DNA from: Prochlorococcus marinus str. AS9601
GTDB lineage: Bacteria > Cyanobacteriota > Cyanobacteriia > PCC-6307 > Cyanobiaceae
Direction of reading: 5' to 3'
DNA: 64,000 nucleotides
Assembly (NCBI RefSeq): GCF_000015645.1
Contig: NC_008816.1
Location: forward strand, 682,001-746,000
Below are positions 1 through 7,486 of the stretch, one piece after another (position 1 is the first letter of the stretch; the number at the start of each line of letters is the position of its first letter). Position numbers and translations under genes: made by a program. The notes beneath the pieces were generated by a model that saw only the letters and a list, made by a program, of their open reading frames with translations, did not search any database and had not been told where the DNA came from.

Positions 1-178
1 TTAAATATCTTCCACTAATAAATCTCTTATTACTTTTTCCAGTTAGTAAATATATTGCCCATGAATTATCTATTGCATCATTAGATAAAAAATAATTCTT
101 TAAAACTTCAATTTTATTATTTGTACTATTAATTGAATCTAGATCGCCAAATAATTCTGAAAACTTTTTTAAGCTCAT
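1..178 (-). CDS. ATP-dependent DNA ligase, N-terminal part (cut by window edge)
   Basis: The 59 codons visible run off the left edge and start with ATG at 178, two bases after the stop of the exonuclease gene, so the two are almost certainly co-transcribed. The visible peptide opens MSLKKFSELF and continues with a helical stretch resembling the N-terminal domain of bacterial ATP-dependent ligases. The assignment rests mostly on context: the upstream gene belongs to the family of ligase-associated exonucleases, which normally sit directly beside such a ligase and an Lhr-like helicase. No nucleotidyltransferase motif (KxDG) lies inside the window, so the catalytic part is not seen. Confidence 0.6.
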   Translation of the reverse strand, partial: MSLKKFSELFGDLDSINSTNNKIEVLKNYFLSNDAIDNSWAIYLLTGKSNKRFISGRYL

Positions 179-180
179 AT

Positions 181-1167
181 TTATTTACCGAATAAAAGTA
201 CATTTATTGATTCCTTTTCAACCAAATATTTACTTAAGGCTTCACTATCTCCATGATGAAAAAATACATTTTTTGCTTCAGACTTTTTTACTACTTCCAG
301 AATTCCATCCCAATCAGCATGATCAGAGATTGCGAATCCTTTATCATATCCTGATCTTTTTCTTAGAGCTCTTATTGACATCCATCCACTCGCGAAAGCT
401 GTTTGAATATTTTTTAAATTTTTCAAATAAGAACCCTTACTTAAAGATGGCGGTAATAATATAAGACTTCCTTTAAGTTCATCAATTTTTTTTTTATTTT
501 CAATTTTTATAGTATCTTTAATATCAATTCCAAGTTCCCTATAACTTTTGTTCATTTTGTGAATACTGGCATGGGAATAAATATTGCCTTTAAAATTTGT
601 TTGACTAATTTCGTTTAACAATCTCTGAGCTTTTCCAAGTGAATAGCAGAAAAGTAAAGAAGTTTTTTCTGGTGTATTAGTTATCCATTTTGAAATATCA
701 TTTGCTATTTTATTTGATTCATCCCACTTAAATATTGGCAAACCAAAGGTACATTCGCTTATTAAATAATCAGTTTTTACTATTTCATATTGTTTGCAAG
801 TCTGATCTTTTTGAAGTTTAAAGTCACCTGAAATTAGCCATTTTTCTTCAGCAAAAATAAACCTTATTTGACTAGATCCAAGGATGTGACCGGATGGATG
901 AAAAGAAATATTAATGCCATTTATCTTAAATTCTTCTGCATATTCAAAAGTCTTGATTTTGATATTATCTCCAACTCTTTCTTTAAGAAGAATGGCAGTT
1001 TCCTTAGTAGAAATGTATTCTTCACAGCCAAATGTAAAGTGATCAAAATGAGCATGAGTTATTAATGCCTTTTTTACTGGCTTGCTTGGATCAATCCAAA
1101 TATCAGCAAGTTCACAATAAAGATTTCCATCTTTATATCTAATTAAATATTCTTGTTTAGTTCTCAA
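181..1167 (-). CDS. Ligase-associated DNA repair exonuclease (metallo-beta-lactamase fold)
   Basis: A 328-residue metallo-beta-lactamase/beta-CASP-type protein resembling the predicted 3' exonucleases linked to bacterial ATP-dependent ligases. The metal-binding motif HAHFDH is at residues 38-43, a GH motif (H94, followed by ILGSS) comes next, and SGDF places the metal-bridging aspartate near D115. A late DHADW segment supplies further ligands. The family is inferred to process DNA ends before ligation, acting in the cytoplasm with a ligase and an Lhr-type helicase. The ATG start is at 1167 and the ligase follows two bases after the stop, which supports a repair operon. The activity is known by family association, not shown here. 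Confidence 0.85.
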   Translation of the reverse strand: MRTKQEYLIRYKDGNLYCELADIWIDPSKPVKKALITHAHFDHFTFGCEEYISTKETAILLKERVGDNIKIKTFEYAEEFKINGINISFHPSGHILGSSQIRFIFAEEKWLISGDFKLQKDQTCKQYEIVKTDYLISECTFGLPIFKWDESNKIANDISKWITNTPEKTSLLFCYSLGKAQRLLNEISQTNFKGNIYSHASIHKMNKSYRELGIDIKDTIKIENKKKIDELKGSLILLPPSLSKGSYLKNLKNIQTAFASGWMSIRALRKRSGYDKGFAISDHADWDGILEVVKKSEAKNVFFHHGDSEALSKYLVEKESINVLLFGK

Positions 1168-1202
1168 AACTACATCTCTTACAATGAAGTTAATTTAGCT
1201 AA

Positions 1203-1616
1203 TTATGACCATGCTTGTTTTGATAAAGCTATGGCTGAAATTGTTAGTAAAGCAATAACTACAAATTTATTACTCCAACTAATCATGAACGAACTAATCT
1301 TGTTGAAAGAAACTCTATTAGATGGCTCAATCTTTTTTTTATTCATAATATGATGATTTTCATTATTTTCTAAGTAATTTAAATTTTTAATCTCATTTAT
1401 TAATTTAGTTTCGCAAGTTGAGAGTTTTTCTACTTGATTTAATAATTCAATATCTTCCGCTCTTAATAAAGAATTTAATTCTTTAATTTGGTTTTCGTTT
1501 TTCATAAGAAATTCATTAACTATCTCATCTGTCCCTAACCCTTTCTTTATATTTAAGAGAATATCATCTCTTTCCCAGGATTTTTCTAGTGAATTTAAAA
1601 TTTTGCTTATGCTCAT
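1203..1616 (-). CDS. Hypothetical protein with C-terminal membrane anchor
   Basis: A 137-residue protein that I do not recognise. Residues 1-75 are charged and mostly helical. A polar linker rich in N, H and K follows, and one hydrophobic helix near residues 115-133 (VVIALLTISAIALS) ends four residues before the C-terminus, so it looks like a tail-anchored membrane protein with its bulk in the cytoplasm. It lies 35 bases upstream of the exonuclease gene on the same strand and could share its transcript, though nothing in the sequence links the functions. Codon use and AT content match the neighbouring orphans. Confidence 0.6.
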   Translation of the reverse strand: MSISKILNSLEKSWERDDILLNIKKGLGTDEIVNEFLMKNENQIKELNSLLRAEDIELLNQVEKLSTCETKLINEIKNLNYLENNENHHIMNKKKIEPSNRVSFNKISSFMISWSNKFVVIALLTISAIALSKQAWS

Positions 1617-1700
1617 TTTAAGTATTTTTACTTATGATAATTTATTATTTTTTTCTTCTGTGGCTTATTCCTTTAAGTAATTAAAAAAAATTATTTTTAT

Positions 1701-1982
1701 TTAAGATTTACGAATAAGTCTGTTAGCAAAATATTTTATCTTTACCTTTTCTGCAATTTTTTTAGAACTACTTTTACTTTTAACTTTATTTAAATTGATC
1801 ACTTCATCTGACACATTTTTGCCCGTTTCAAAATAACTTTTAATTTTTTCTAATTCTTCTTTATTTAATCTTTTTGTCGCACCTTTTGCATTGATTCCAA
1901 GTTTCTTGCAGGCTAATAAAACTCTATTACTTTCGACATTAAGGTCTTTGGCAATTGTAAAAATGGGAGTGTTGATAGACAT
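1701..1982 (-). CDS. Stand-alone IF-2 N-terminal-like domain protein
   Basis: A 93-residue protein whose first ~50 residues resemble the small helical N-terminal domain of translation initiation factor IF-2: TPIFTIAKDLNVESNRVLLACKK, then LGINAKGATKRLNKEEL. In IF-2 this module is an appendage to the GTPase. Here no GTPase domain follows, only a basic, serine/lysine-rich tail of about 40 residues. The fold is plausible as a small nucleic-acid or ribosome-associated adaptor, but its role is unknown. It starts with ATG at 1982. It is intact rather than a decayed IF-2, because it ends in a normal stop and there is no infB remnant downstream. Confidence 0.65.
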   Translation of the reverse strand: MSINTPIFTIAKDLNVESNRVLLACKKLGINAKGATKRLNKEELEKIKSYFETGKNVSDEVINLNKVKSKSSSKKIAEKVKIKYFANRLIRKS

Positions 1983-2080
1983 TATTTCCTTAGCTATGGA
2001 ATTTATTATTAATATTATATTTATAAATCGGAAATTAAAAATATTTTAACTATTATTAATTTCAATAATTTTTTGTTTAA

Positions 2081-3400
2081 TTAGGCTACTTCATCTTCGA
2101 AATTATTTAAATCATTAAACTTTTTCTTCATGGTTGGGTTATTTCTAGTTAATTTTTTTACTGTCAAATCTTGAGATTTGCTGTCAGCAGATAAAAGATG
2201 TTTTTTTGAGAGAACTAAAGCCTCCTTAGTTTTTTGTAAATGAGTTATTGATTTATCAATTTCTGAAATTGCATCATTAAATCTATCTTGGGCAAGAGAA
2301 ACATTTTTACCAACTGCATTTTTGAATTGCTCAAGAGTACTTTCAAAATTAGTTATATCAAAATTCTCACGTTTCATTAAATCAATTTGTGATTTGTATT
2401 TTAAGGTTTCCATAGATGCATTTCTTAACAGAGAAATAATGGGTAAGAAAAATTGAGGTCTTATGACAAACATTTTTGGGAATCTATGAGAAACATCTAC
2501 TATGCCAGCATTATATAGTTCACTATCTGGTTCTAATAGAGAAACGAGTACTGCATATTCACAAGATTTTTGCCTTCTATCTTTATCTAATTCTTTTAAA
2601 AAATCTTCGTTTTTTCTTTTATTAGTTCCATTTAAACTTTCATTCTTCATCTCGAACATTATTGATACAACTTCAGTTTTATTTTCATCAAATTCTCTAA
2701 ATATATAGTCCCCTTTACTTCCAGAAGTGGCATCATTATCCTTTTCGAAATATGAGTTTTTAAACGCAGAGGCACGATTCAGATTAAATTGGGTTTCGCA
2801 ATGGATTTCTAATGTTTCTCCTATCATCTTTGTAGATAATCTGGATTTCATTTCTCTTAACTCCTGAATAGTCAAGTCCCTTTCACTAATTTTGCTTTTA
2901 AACTTTTCTTCAATTAATTTTTCATTAATTGAATGTTCAAGCCTCATCTTTTCAATGGAATTTGTTAATGATGAGTTTTCTTTTTCTAAATTATTAACAG
3001 CTTCACTAACTTTATTTTTTAAGGATAATTCTGAAATTAAAGACTGATTTTTAATTTCATCCTTTAACTTGATTAATTCATTATTCAGTGAATTAATTTT
3101 ATTTGTTGCTTGATTTTTTAAATCATTAAGAGCATTTGTTTTCTTTTCTTCAGCTATTTTTAATTTAGATTCAAGAGTTTGGATTTCGGACTCTTTAATA
3201 CGATTTTGCTCTATTAACTGTATTTTTAACTCTCGTTTTAAAATTTCCAAAGCTTTTTTATTATCTTCTTCAGCTAGAGTAAGTCTTTCTTTTATTTGTT
3301 TGTTAAACTCCTCGTCTTTTATCTGAAGAAGTATTTCTTCAAAGCTGCTGGGATCAATCCGGAAAGTTTTGCCGCATGAAGGACATTTAATATCTTTCAT
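2081..3400 (-). CDS. DUF2130 domain protein: zinc ribbon, long coiled coil, nuclease-like core
   Basis: A 439-residue protein matching the DUF2130 architecture. A CPSCG knuckle (C6, C9) opens it. A long coiled coil of heptad-rich E/K/L sequence spans about residues 25-190, followed by a globular C-terminal half. That half contains G230-D231 and E250-M-K252, a D...ExK arrangement of the PD-(D/E)XK nuclease type; this fold reading is my inference. The layout is reminiscent of RmuC-like proteins, in which a coiled coil precedes a nuclease-like core. No reaction is established for the family that I can state. It stands alone on the minus strand between orphan genes. Confidence 0.75.
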   Translation of the reverse strand: MKDIKCPSCGKTFRIDPSSFEEILLQIKDEEFNKQIKERLTLAEEDNKKALEILKRELKIQLIEQNRIKESEIQTLESKLKIAEEKKTNALNDLKNQATNKINSLNNELIKLKDEIKNQSLISELSLKNKVSEAVNNLEKENSSLTNSIEKMRLEHSINEKLIEEKFKSKISERDLTIQELREMKSRLSTKMIGETLEIHCETQFNLNRASAFKNSYFEKDNDATSGSKGDYIFREFDENKTEVVSIMFEMKNESLNGTNKRKNEDFLKELDKDRRQKSCEYAVLVSLLEPDSELYNAGIVDVSHRFPKMFVIRPQFFLPIISLLRNASMETLKYKSQIDLMKRENFDITNFESTLEQFKNAVGKNVSLAQDRFNDAISEIDKSITHLQKTKEALVLSKKHLLSADSKSQDLTVKKLTRNNPTMKKKFNDLNNFEDEVA

Positions 3401-3531
3401 TTTTTAATTACAAAATTAATATTAGAAAGGATTTAATATTCGAATTATGTAAAAAGAATATTATTCTTGACTAAGAATAAACAATGAACCAATATTATGC
3501 ATTAAAAAATAAAGTAATTACTCAATAAAAG

Positions 3532-3900
3532 TTATATTAATCCTGATTCCTTAAGAATGTTTATTTTATTTGCTAATTCTATATCTGCAGAAGATATTGA
3601 TCGGTCTAAAGTTTTGTGAGATGAAACTGTGTAACCACTGTCATCAACAAATTCGTCTTCCCCATCTTTTAAGTGGGCATTTTCATTTCGGAGATCTTTA
3701 AAATTATCCGACTTGAATTTATTTGACTTGCTGATATTACTATATCCAAAATTCGCAATTCCTCTGGCATCTAATGCTTCCTCAACTAATATTCCAACTA
3801 CTTTAGATCTACTTATAGATTCGCTCTTGGATATTTCATCAATAATTTCAAGTACTCTTTTTCTAGGAAGATATCCTATCCTTTTAACTTTATTTTCCAT
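3532..3900 (-). CDS. Ribbon-helix-helix-like small protein
   Basis: A 122-residue protein. Residues 5-45 fit a ribbon-helix-helix DNA-binding module: a short strand (VKRIGYLP), helix A (RKRVLEIIDEISKSE), a turn, and helix B (SRSKVVGILVEEALDARG). The remainder is polar and low in hydrophobic residues, ending in a short amphipathic helix. Proteins of this type are often small transcription regulators or antitoxins, but there is no toxin-like partner adjacent, so I only propose DNA binding. The ATG start is at 3900. The 230 bases upstream hold a divergent promoter for the next plus-strand gene. Confidence 0.55.
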   Translation of the reverse strand: MENKVKRIGYLPRKRVLEIIDEISKSESISRSKVVGILVEEALDARGIANFGYSNISKSNKFKSDNFKDLRNENAHLKDGEDEFVDDSGYTVSSHKTLDRSISSADIELANKINILKESGLI

Positions 3901-3997
3901 AAGTTTTTACATATGTCAATATTGTAACACTTCTGTCAAATCAACTCAAATTTTGATTAATAGTACTTTTTTATAAATTTAAATAGTAGGATTAAAG

Positions 3998-4003
3998 TAT
4001 AAT
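3998..4003 (+). promoter_or_regulatory. Putative -10 box (TATAAT)
   Basis: A perfect TATAAT lies in the 230-base divergent spacer, facing the small gene that starts at 4131. No good -35 hexamer is visible at 16-18 bases, which is common in Prochlorococcus. Transcription would begin near 4010 and leave a leader of about 120 bases. Confidence 0.45.
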
Positions 4004-4130
4004 TTCACAGAACACTCATTGAAAGTTATTTCTCAAATAATCATGGGGGATAGTTTAAAATGCTTCTTCTAGTTACTTTTTCAGTTTGGTTCTGATTTGT
4101 GAAATTTTCTAAATTTAAATTCCAAATATT

Positions 4131-4334
4131 ATGAGAGATAAACTATATGATAATGCTGATAGCTTTGCGATGTCATTTGATGAGGAATGGGAAAATGTTG
4201 ATTGTGATGATATACCATTAAAGATAGATAAGGTATTAGAACTTTTATCAGATCACCCTTTTTTAATATCTAATCCTAAAAATGCTAGAAAAATGGCAGA
4301 ATTTAGGGTATTTTCATTAAAAAAATTTCAATAA
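4131..4334 (+). CDS. Hypothetical acidic small protein (67 aa)
   Basis: A 67-residue, acidic, soluble protein without signal peptide or membrane segment. The middle reads as a helix rich in D, E, L and K (DIPLKIDKVLELLSDHPFL). I do not recognise a family. An ATG start follows a consensus -10 box and a leader of about 120 bases, and the downstream gene is on the other strand, so it appears to be its own transcription unit. It is supported as a gene by typical codon use and composition, not by homology. Confidence 0.5.
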   Translation: MRDKLYDNADSFAMSFDEEWENVDCDDIPLKIDKVLELLSDHPFLISNPKNARKMAEFRVFSLKKFQ

Positions 4335-4376
4335 TTATTTTTAAATTTTTTAAAAGAAATTTTAATTACTTAAGAT

Positions 4377-4550
4377 TTAAATAGTTGGGGAATTAAAAAA
4401 TCCCTTACTGTATAAAAATATTATTATGCCAATAATTGGACCTATCCCAAAAACAAAAAGTACTAATTTTGCAGAATTTTTTGTTTGACCTAATTTTTGA
4501 TCTTTTAAATTTGAATTAGTTTGTTTTTTTTTAGATTTTTTCTTTTTCAT
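4377..4550 (-). CDS. One-helix membrane microprotein (57 aa)
   Basis: A 57-codon gene that opens with a highly basic stretch (MKKKKSKKKQ) and then has a single transmembrane helix around residues 29-47 (LVLFVFGIGPIIGIIIFLYS), ending in a short polar tail. The basic N-terminus predicts that the N-terminus stays in the cytoplasm. It is convergent with the preceding plus-strand gene. The function is unknown. Small single-helix proteins of this kind are frequent around photosynthetic complexes, but no sequence feature ties this one to a complex. Confidence 0.5.
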   Translation of the reverse strand: MKKKKSKKKQTNSNLKDQKLGQTKNSAKLVLFVFGIGPIIGIIIFLYSKGFFNSPTI

Positions 4551-4661
4551 GAGGGATATATTACTACAAATTGACTTTAAAAGATTTTGATATGTTATTG
4601 GGTTTGAAAAAAATTTTTCAAATTGACAAAACTTGTATGGGAGTCAAAAAAGATCGTATTG

Positions 4662-4684
4662 TATAATGTAAAGAACATAAAGGA
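4662..4684 (+). promoter_or_regulatory. Promoter -10 box and ribosome-binding site of the 4688 gene
   Basis: TATAAT at 4662-4667 is followed by an AGGA Shine-Dalgarno element at 4681-4684 and ATG at 4688. The predicted transcript starts about 15 bases before the start codon, so the leader is minimal. A TTGACA at 4623-4628 lies 33 bases upstream of the -10 box, too far to be its -35 element. Confidence 0.5.
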
Positions 4685-4687
4685 AAT

Positions 4688-4885
4688 ATGAGTGCAACTA
4701 AGAGAGAGGAAGTTTGTTCTCACCTTAGATATATAAGGTTAGAACTTAGAGAGATGCATCAAATGCTCATCAAAGAAGATTTGTTGCCAGATCTTAATGA
4801 AGCAAAGGAAGTACTCGCTCAGCTTGATGCTTTATTGGATTTATTATCAGAAAAAAAAGTAACCAAGATAAAAAGCCAATTTTGA
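4688..4885 (+). CDS. Hypothetical helical small protein (65 aa)
   Basis: A 65-residue protein predicted to be almost entirely helical, with heptad-like spacing of leucines (LRYIRLELREMHQML, then VLAQLDALLDLLSEKK). It has no signal peptide or membrane span. One cysteine (C10) is present. The start is well supported by an AGGA ribosome-binding site and a TATAAT promoter immediately upstream. The two-helix pattern suggests a helical hairpin that may self-associate. I do not know its family or role. Confidence 0.6.
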   Translation: MSATKREEVCSHLRYIRLELREMHQMLIKEDLLPDLNEAKEVLAQLDALLDLLSEKKVTKIKSQF

Positions 4886-4908
4886 GATCTTTCAGTTTAA
4901 TAAATGTA

Positions 4909-5103
4909 TTAAAGATAATTTGTAGCTGATTCTATTTTTTTTCTATTGTCGTGCATCTGTTCTAATTTATTGTAAATTTCTTTAATTTGGATTTGTATTA
5001 GATCGGTCGAATGTATATTACTTAACGCATCTAATGTTGAAAGAAGGCTTTCTTTAGCTTCAATTAAATGTCTACATTCTTTACTGCCTGCTTCGTAGGA
5101 CAT
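4909..5103 (-). CDS. Hypothetical helical small protein (64 aa)
   Basis: A 64-residue soluble protein predicted to form two or three helices (HLIEAKESLLSTLDALSNI, then IQIKEIYNKLEQMHDNRKK). It is convergent with the 65-residue helical protein at 4688 and separated from it by 23 bases. It has one cysteine near the N-terminus and no membrane segment. No family is recognised. It is retained because it starts with ATG, is intact, and has the composition of a real soluble protein. Confidence 0.5.
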   Translation of the reverse strand: MSYEAGSKECRHLIEAKESLLSTLDALSNIHSTDLIQIQIKEIYNKLEQMHDNRKKIESATNYL

Positions 5104-5246
5104 AGGATTATTATAAAGAAAACTATTATCTTAAATATATTAAAAATTCTTCCGTATTGCTTGATACTCTTATTAAATCAACGCTTATTATTGTAATTTT
5201 CAATACAGAATAAGAAATTATTTTTACTAAGATTCAATAAAAACAA

Positions 5247-5429
5247 ATGAAAGAAAACTCCAACGATTATAAATTCTGTATTAGCATGGCACTAGATAAT
5301 GCAAAAAAAAGAATTAATTTATTAGATAATTTTGATAAGAAGTGTGTTCTAGAAGAATATAAAGAATGGATTAATGATGGTTTAAATAAGCATACGGTTT
5401 TACTACTAAGAGATGATCCGATCATCTAG
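5247..5429 (+). CDS. Hypothetical small protein (60 aa)
   Basis: A 60-residue, soluble, charged protein with an ATG start in an AT-rich leader. It has a helical centre (MALDNAKKRINLLDNFDKK) and a polar end. It is flanked by minus-strand genes on both sides and must have its own promoter in the 143 bases upstream, where I see no clear box. The function is unknown and no family is recognised. Confidence 0.45.
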   Translation: MKENSNDYKFCISMALDNAKKRINLLDNFDKKCVLEEYKEWINDGLNKHTVLLLRDDPII

Positions 5430-5449
5430 GAAAGATGTGAAAATATTTT

Positions 5450-5545
5450 TTAATTCTTTGTACTAGAAGTAACCCTAAATAAAAAATAAAGACTTAAGAT
5501 AAAAATTACTGACAGAATAAAAGTTAATGATGAAAAACTACCCAT
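5450..5545 (-). CDS. Single-helix membrane microprotein (31 aa)
   Basis: A 31-codon gene starting at ATG 5545. Almost the whole peptide is one hydrophobic helix (FSSLTFILSVIFILSLYFLF) followed by RVTSSTKN. The length and layout resemble small subunits of photosynthetic or respiratory membrane complexes, but the sequence matches none that I know. Confidence is limited by its size. Confidence 0.35.
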   Translation of the reverse strand: MGSFSSLTFILSVIFILSLYFLFRVTSSTKN

Positions 5546-5604
5546 ATCTATATTAATTAAAAAATTTCTTTAACTATAGCAGTTAAGTTAAATAAGTCCC
5601 GCAT

Positions 5605-5733
5605 TCAGTTTTCTTTGAAAAGTGAAAGAATAAATTTATTCAAACTTTCTTTTTCTAAAAATATTTTTTTCTTCTTATAGGTCTTTAATTTCTTAAAAAT
5701 TAAATCAACTAAGTGTTCTGATTTTGGAGTCAT
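5605..5733 (-). CDS. Basic microprotein (42 aa)
   Basis: A 42-codon gene starting at ATG 5733 and ending with TGA at 5605. The peptide begins MTPKSEHLVDLIFKK and is strongly basic in the middle (KKLKTYKKKK), with an amphipathic C-terminal helix and no membrane span. It lies ten bases downstream of the lipoprotein gene at 5743 on the same strand, so the two may share a transcript. The function is unknown. Confidence 0.35.
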   Translation of the reverse strand: MTPKSEHLVDLIFKKLKTYKKKKIFLEKESLNKFILSLFKEN

Positions 5734-5742
5734 ATATTAAAT

Positions 5743-6093
5743 TTATTTTTCCAATAAATAAATTTTCTCTTCACCTATTTTATCTGGCTTTGTTATTTTA
5801 CATCCTTTGTCTTTTTCCATATTGCAATCTTTTGTGGCAGGAACAGATTTCCAGGTACAAATTTTTTCTTGGGATTCTTCTTTTAAAATATTCCATCCAT
5901 CATCTAAGTATTCTGAAATACCATCCTCTCCACAAGAAAACTTTATTTCCATTCTTTTCTTTTCTGAGTTAGGATTATCCTCAATATTTTTTTCCAAGTT
6001 ATTTGTAGGATACTCTTTATTAGTGGATGTCCTACAAGAAATTAAGAAAATTGCGATTAGAATTAACACAGGAACTTGTTTTATTATTTTCAT
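5743..6093 (-). CDS. Putative lipoprotein
   Basis: A 116-residue protein with a classical lipoprotein signal: a basic start (MKIIKQ), a hydrophobic core, and a lipobox LISC with C20 as the predicted lipidated cysteine. The mature part is polar and contains four further cysteines (in FSCGED, ICTW, DCNM and GCKI), which could form two disulfides in an oxidising compartment. I do not recognise the family. It would be exported and anchored to a membrane facing the periplasm or thylakoid lumen. The opposite-strand frame over the same region looks like an antisense artefact. Confidence 0.65.
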   Translation of the reverse strand: MKIIKQVPVLILIAIFLISCRTSTNKEYPTNNLEKNIEDNPNSEKKRMEIKFSCGEDGISEYLDDGWNILKEESQEKICTWKSVPATKDCNMEKDKGCKITKPDKIGEEKIYLLEK

Positions 6094-6132
6094 TTTTTTA
6101 ACTTTTGATGATTGTATTATTTAAATTATAAT

Positions 6133-6309
6133 TTATTTTGATTCTATTAATTTTAATAGTTTATCCATTTTATCCATCAAGTCTTTTACATCCCCTGGCT
6201 TCGGTAATATTAATTCTTCCGTAACTTGTAAATGCATTTTCTTTAAGTTTTGCCTCAAATCTTTTAAATGGATTTTTACGTTTTCTTTCTTTTGTTTTAT
6301 ATCAGTCAT
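6133..6309 (-). CDS. Helical microprotein (58 aa)
   Basis: A 58-codon gene from ATG 6309 to TAA at 6133. The peptide is basic at the start (MTDIKQKKENVK) and predicted to be two helices with regular leucines (LRQNLKKMHLQV, then LMDKMDKLLKLIES) around a proline-glycine turn (LPKPGD). It has no signal peptide or membrane helix. It lies upstream of the lipoprotein gene on the same strand. Unknown function; possibly a small helical-hairpin partner protein. Confidence 0.4.
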   Translation of the reverse strand: MTDIKQKKENVKIHLKDLRQNLKKMHLQVTEELILPKPGDVKDLMDKMDKLLKLIESK

Positions 6310-6390
6310 AGGAAAAAAATTTAATCTTTATTAAACTTAAAGTTACTATCATAATATTGAGATGCTTATTTATAGAGAATAATTCAAAAT

Positions 6391-6828
6391 TTAATTTTTT
6401 AAATTTTCTATTTCGTAGATTTCTTCGCCACCATAACAAAAATTTGTAGATAACATTTTTATTTCTCTATTATTAATTCCGATTGTGTTTTTATTTTTAA
6501 TAATATAATTTTTAGCAATCGCTTCACAATCTAATTTATTTTTTGCATGTTTAATAACTGGATAAAAATATGCCAATGTAGTAATTACAAACAAAAATAT
6601 TATTATTGATTTTTTTTCATTTTTAATTAATTCTTTAGATGTTTTTTTGGCCTGTAATATTTTTATTAGTAATTTATCTGGTAATCCTATTTGAACAAAT
6701 AATAACTCTACCCACCATGGAAGCTCCTTATCTTTCTTTTTCTTTAAGTTTGAGGAAGTATTCATTTTCTTGGCTTCATAGTTTTGGTTTTTCAATTCTT
6801 TAGGATTAGTTGTTTCTTTTTTATTCAT
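6391..6828 (-). CDS. Hypothetical single-span membrane protein
   Basis: About 145 residues. The lysine/asparagine-rich N-terminal third is probably disordered. Next comes a WWVELLF patch, then one transmembrane helix (IIIFLFVITTLAYFYPVI), then a C-terminal domain with two cysteines (DCEAIAKN and FCYGG) that could pair outside the cytoplasm. I prefer ATG at 6828 over the in-frame TTG at 6837, which adds only three residues. The family is unknown. The layout resembles small regulatory or assembly proteins with a cytoplasmic tail and a short lumenal domain, but that is inference. Confidence 0.5.
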   Translation of the reverse strand: MNKKETTNPKELKNQNYEAKKMNTSSNLKKKKDKELPWWVELLFVQIGLPDKLLIKILQAKKTSKELIKNEKKSIIIFLFVITTLAYFYPVIKHAKNKLDCEAIAKNYIIKNKNTIGINNREIKMLSTNFCYGGEEIYEIENLKN

Positions 6829-6956
6829 ATCATCCAATGATTTATTTGGAATGTAGAGGTTTTATTTTGATTTGGAAACTATATCTTTATTTTATAAGTT
6901 TTAATTTAATTTATCTATGAATTTGAGTATTGTTAATCTGTATTTAGAAATTTTAA

Positions 6957-7226
6957 ATGGCAAAACAAAGAAGGAAGTTAAATAAAGATTTTGAGAGAAA
7001 AATATATTCATCAAAAAAAAATGTCGAATTAGTACTGGCAAAAATCTATGATATCGATGATGAAGACATACAAAAAGAATATATGAGCGCCTTTAACAAA
7101 GTTGTTTACTTATATGATGAATTAAAAGAAGATTACGATCGAAAAGGATTTTCTGATAATTCTGAAGAACTTCTCAAAAGCTATAAAAATGCATTTAATC
7201 TTTTCGAATCAGAATTTGAAATTTAA
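6957..7226 (+). CDS. Hypothetical helical acidic protein (89 aa)
   Basis: An 89-residue soluble protein with a basic N-terminus (MAKQRRKLNK) and an otherwise acidic, helical body rich in D, E, K and Y. It contains no cysteine and no membrane segment. It stands alone on the plus strand between minus-strand genes. I do not recognise a family. Its composition and uninterrupted length support a real gene. Confidence 0.5.
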   Translation: MAKQRRKLNKDFERKIYSSKKNVELVLAKIYDIDDEDIQKEYMSAFNKVVYLYDELKEDYDRKGFSDNSEELLKSYKNAFNLFESEFEI

Positions 7227-7239
7227 ATTCAATTCCTAA

Positions 7240-7446
7240 TTACCGTTTGTAAGGGGTTACAGGTATTTCAATTCGCTTTCCTTTTTGAAGATCAGATCTT
7301 CTCTCTTGTAAATTTTTGATACATAAAGATACTCTTTTCTCCTTTGCGCAAAATCTTTTTATTTTGTAATCAGTAAGTGATAATGATTTATTACTAAATG
7401 AAAAAAAGGCCAATAAAAACATAAAAAAATTTAATAAGAATTTCAT
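7240..7446 (-). CDS. Small secreted protein (68 aa)
   Basis: I start this gene at ATG 7446, because AGGGAAG lies at good ribosome-binding distance there and the peptide then begins with a clean signal sequence (MKFLLNFFMFLLAFFSFSN). Starting at the upstream ATG would add ten residues in front of the signal. The mature part is about 45 residues, basic, with two cysteines (FCAKEK and LCIKN) that may form a disulfide, and it ends IPVTPYKR. It is likely periplasmic or lumenal. Function unknown. Confidence 0.5.
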   Translation of the reverse strand: MKFLLNFFMFLLAFFSFSNKSLSLTDYKIKRFCAKEKRVSLCIKNLQERRSDLQKGKRIEIPVTPYKR

Positions 7447-7486
7447 TCGTTCTTCCCTAACTATTTTCCAATACACTTTAATTTAA

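Noticed and set aside
1153-1353. A 66-codon plus-strand frame over the tail-anchored protein gene
   Set aside because: Antisense to the membrane helix of the 1203-1616 gene; leucine/isoleucine richness comes from the reverse of coding sequence.
3454-3468. AAGAATA-T-TATTCTT palindrome between the DUF2130 and ribbon-helix-helix-like genes
   Set aside because: A seven-base AT-only palindrome is expected by chance in this composition and no promoter is placed sensibly around it.
4060-4095. An 11-residue hydrophobic open frame (MLLLVTFSVWF)
   Set aside because: Too short to support; it lies in the leader of the 4131 gene and could be an upstream peptide, but there is no ribosome-binding site or other evidence.
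5807-6124. A 105-codon plus-strand open frame over the lipoprotein gene
   Set aside because: It is antisense to a gene with a clear lipobox and normal composition; the serine/phenylalanine-rich translation is typical of a reverse frame of AT-rich coding DNA.
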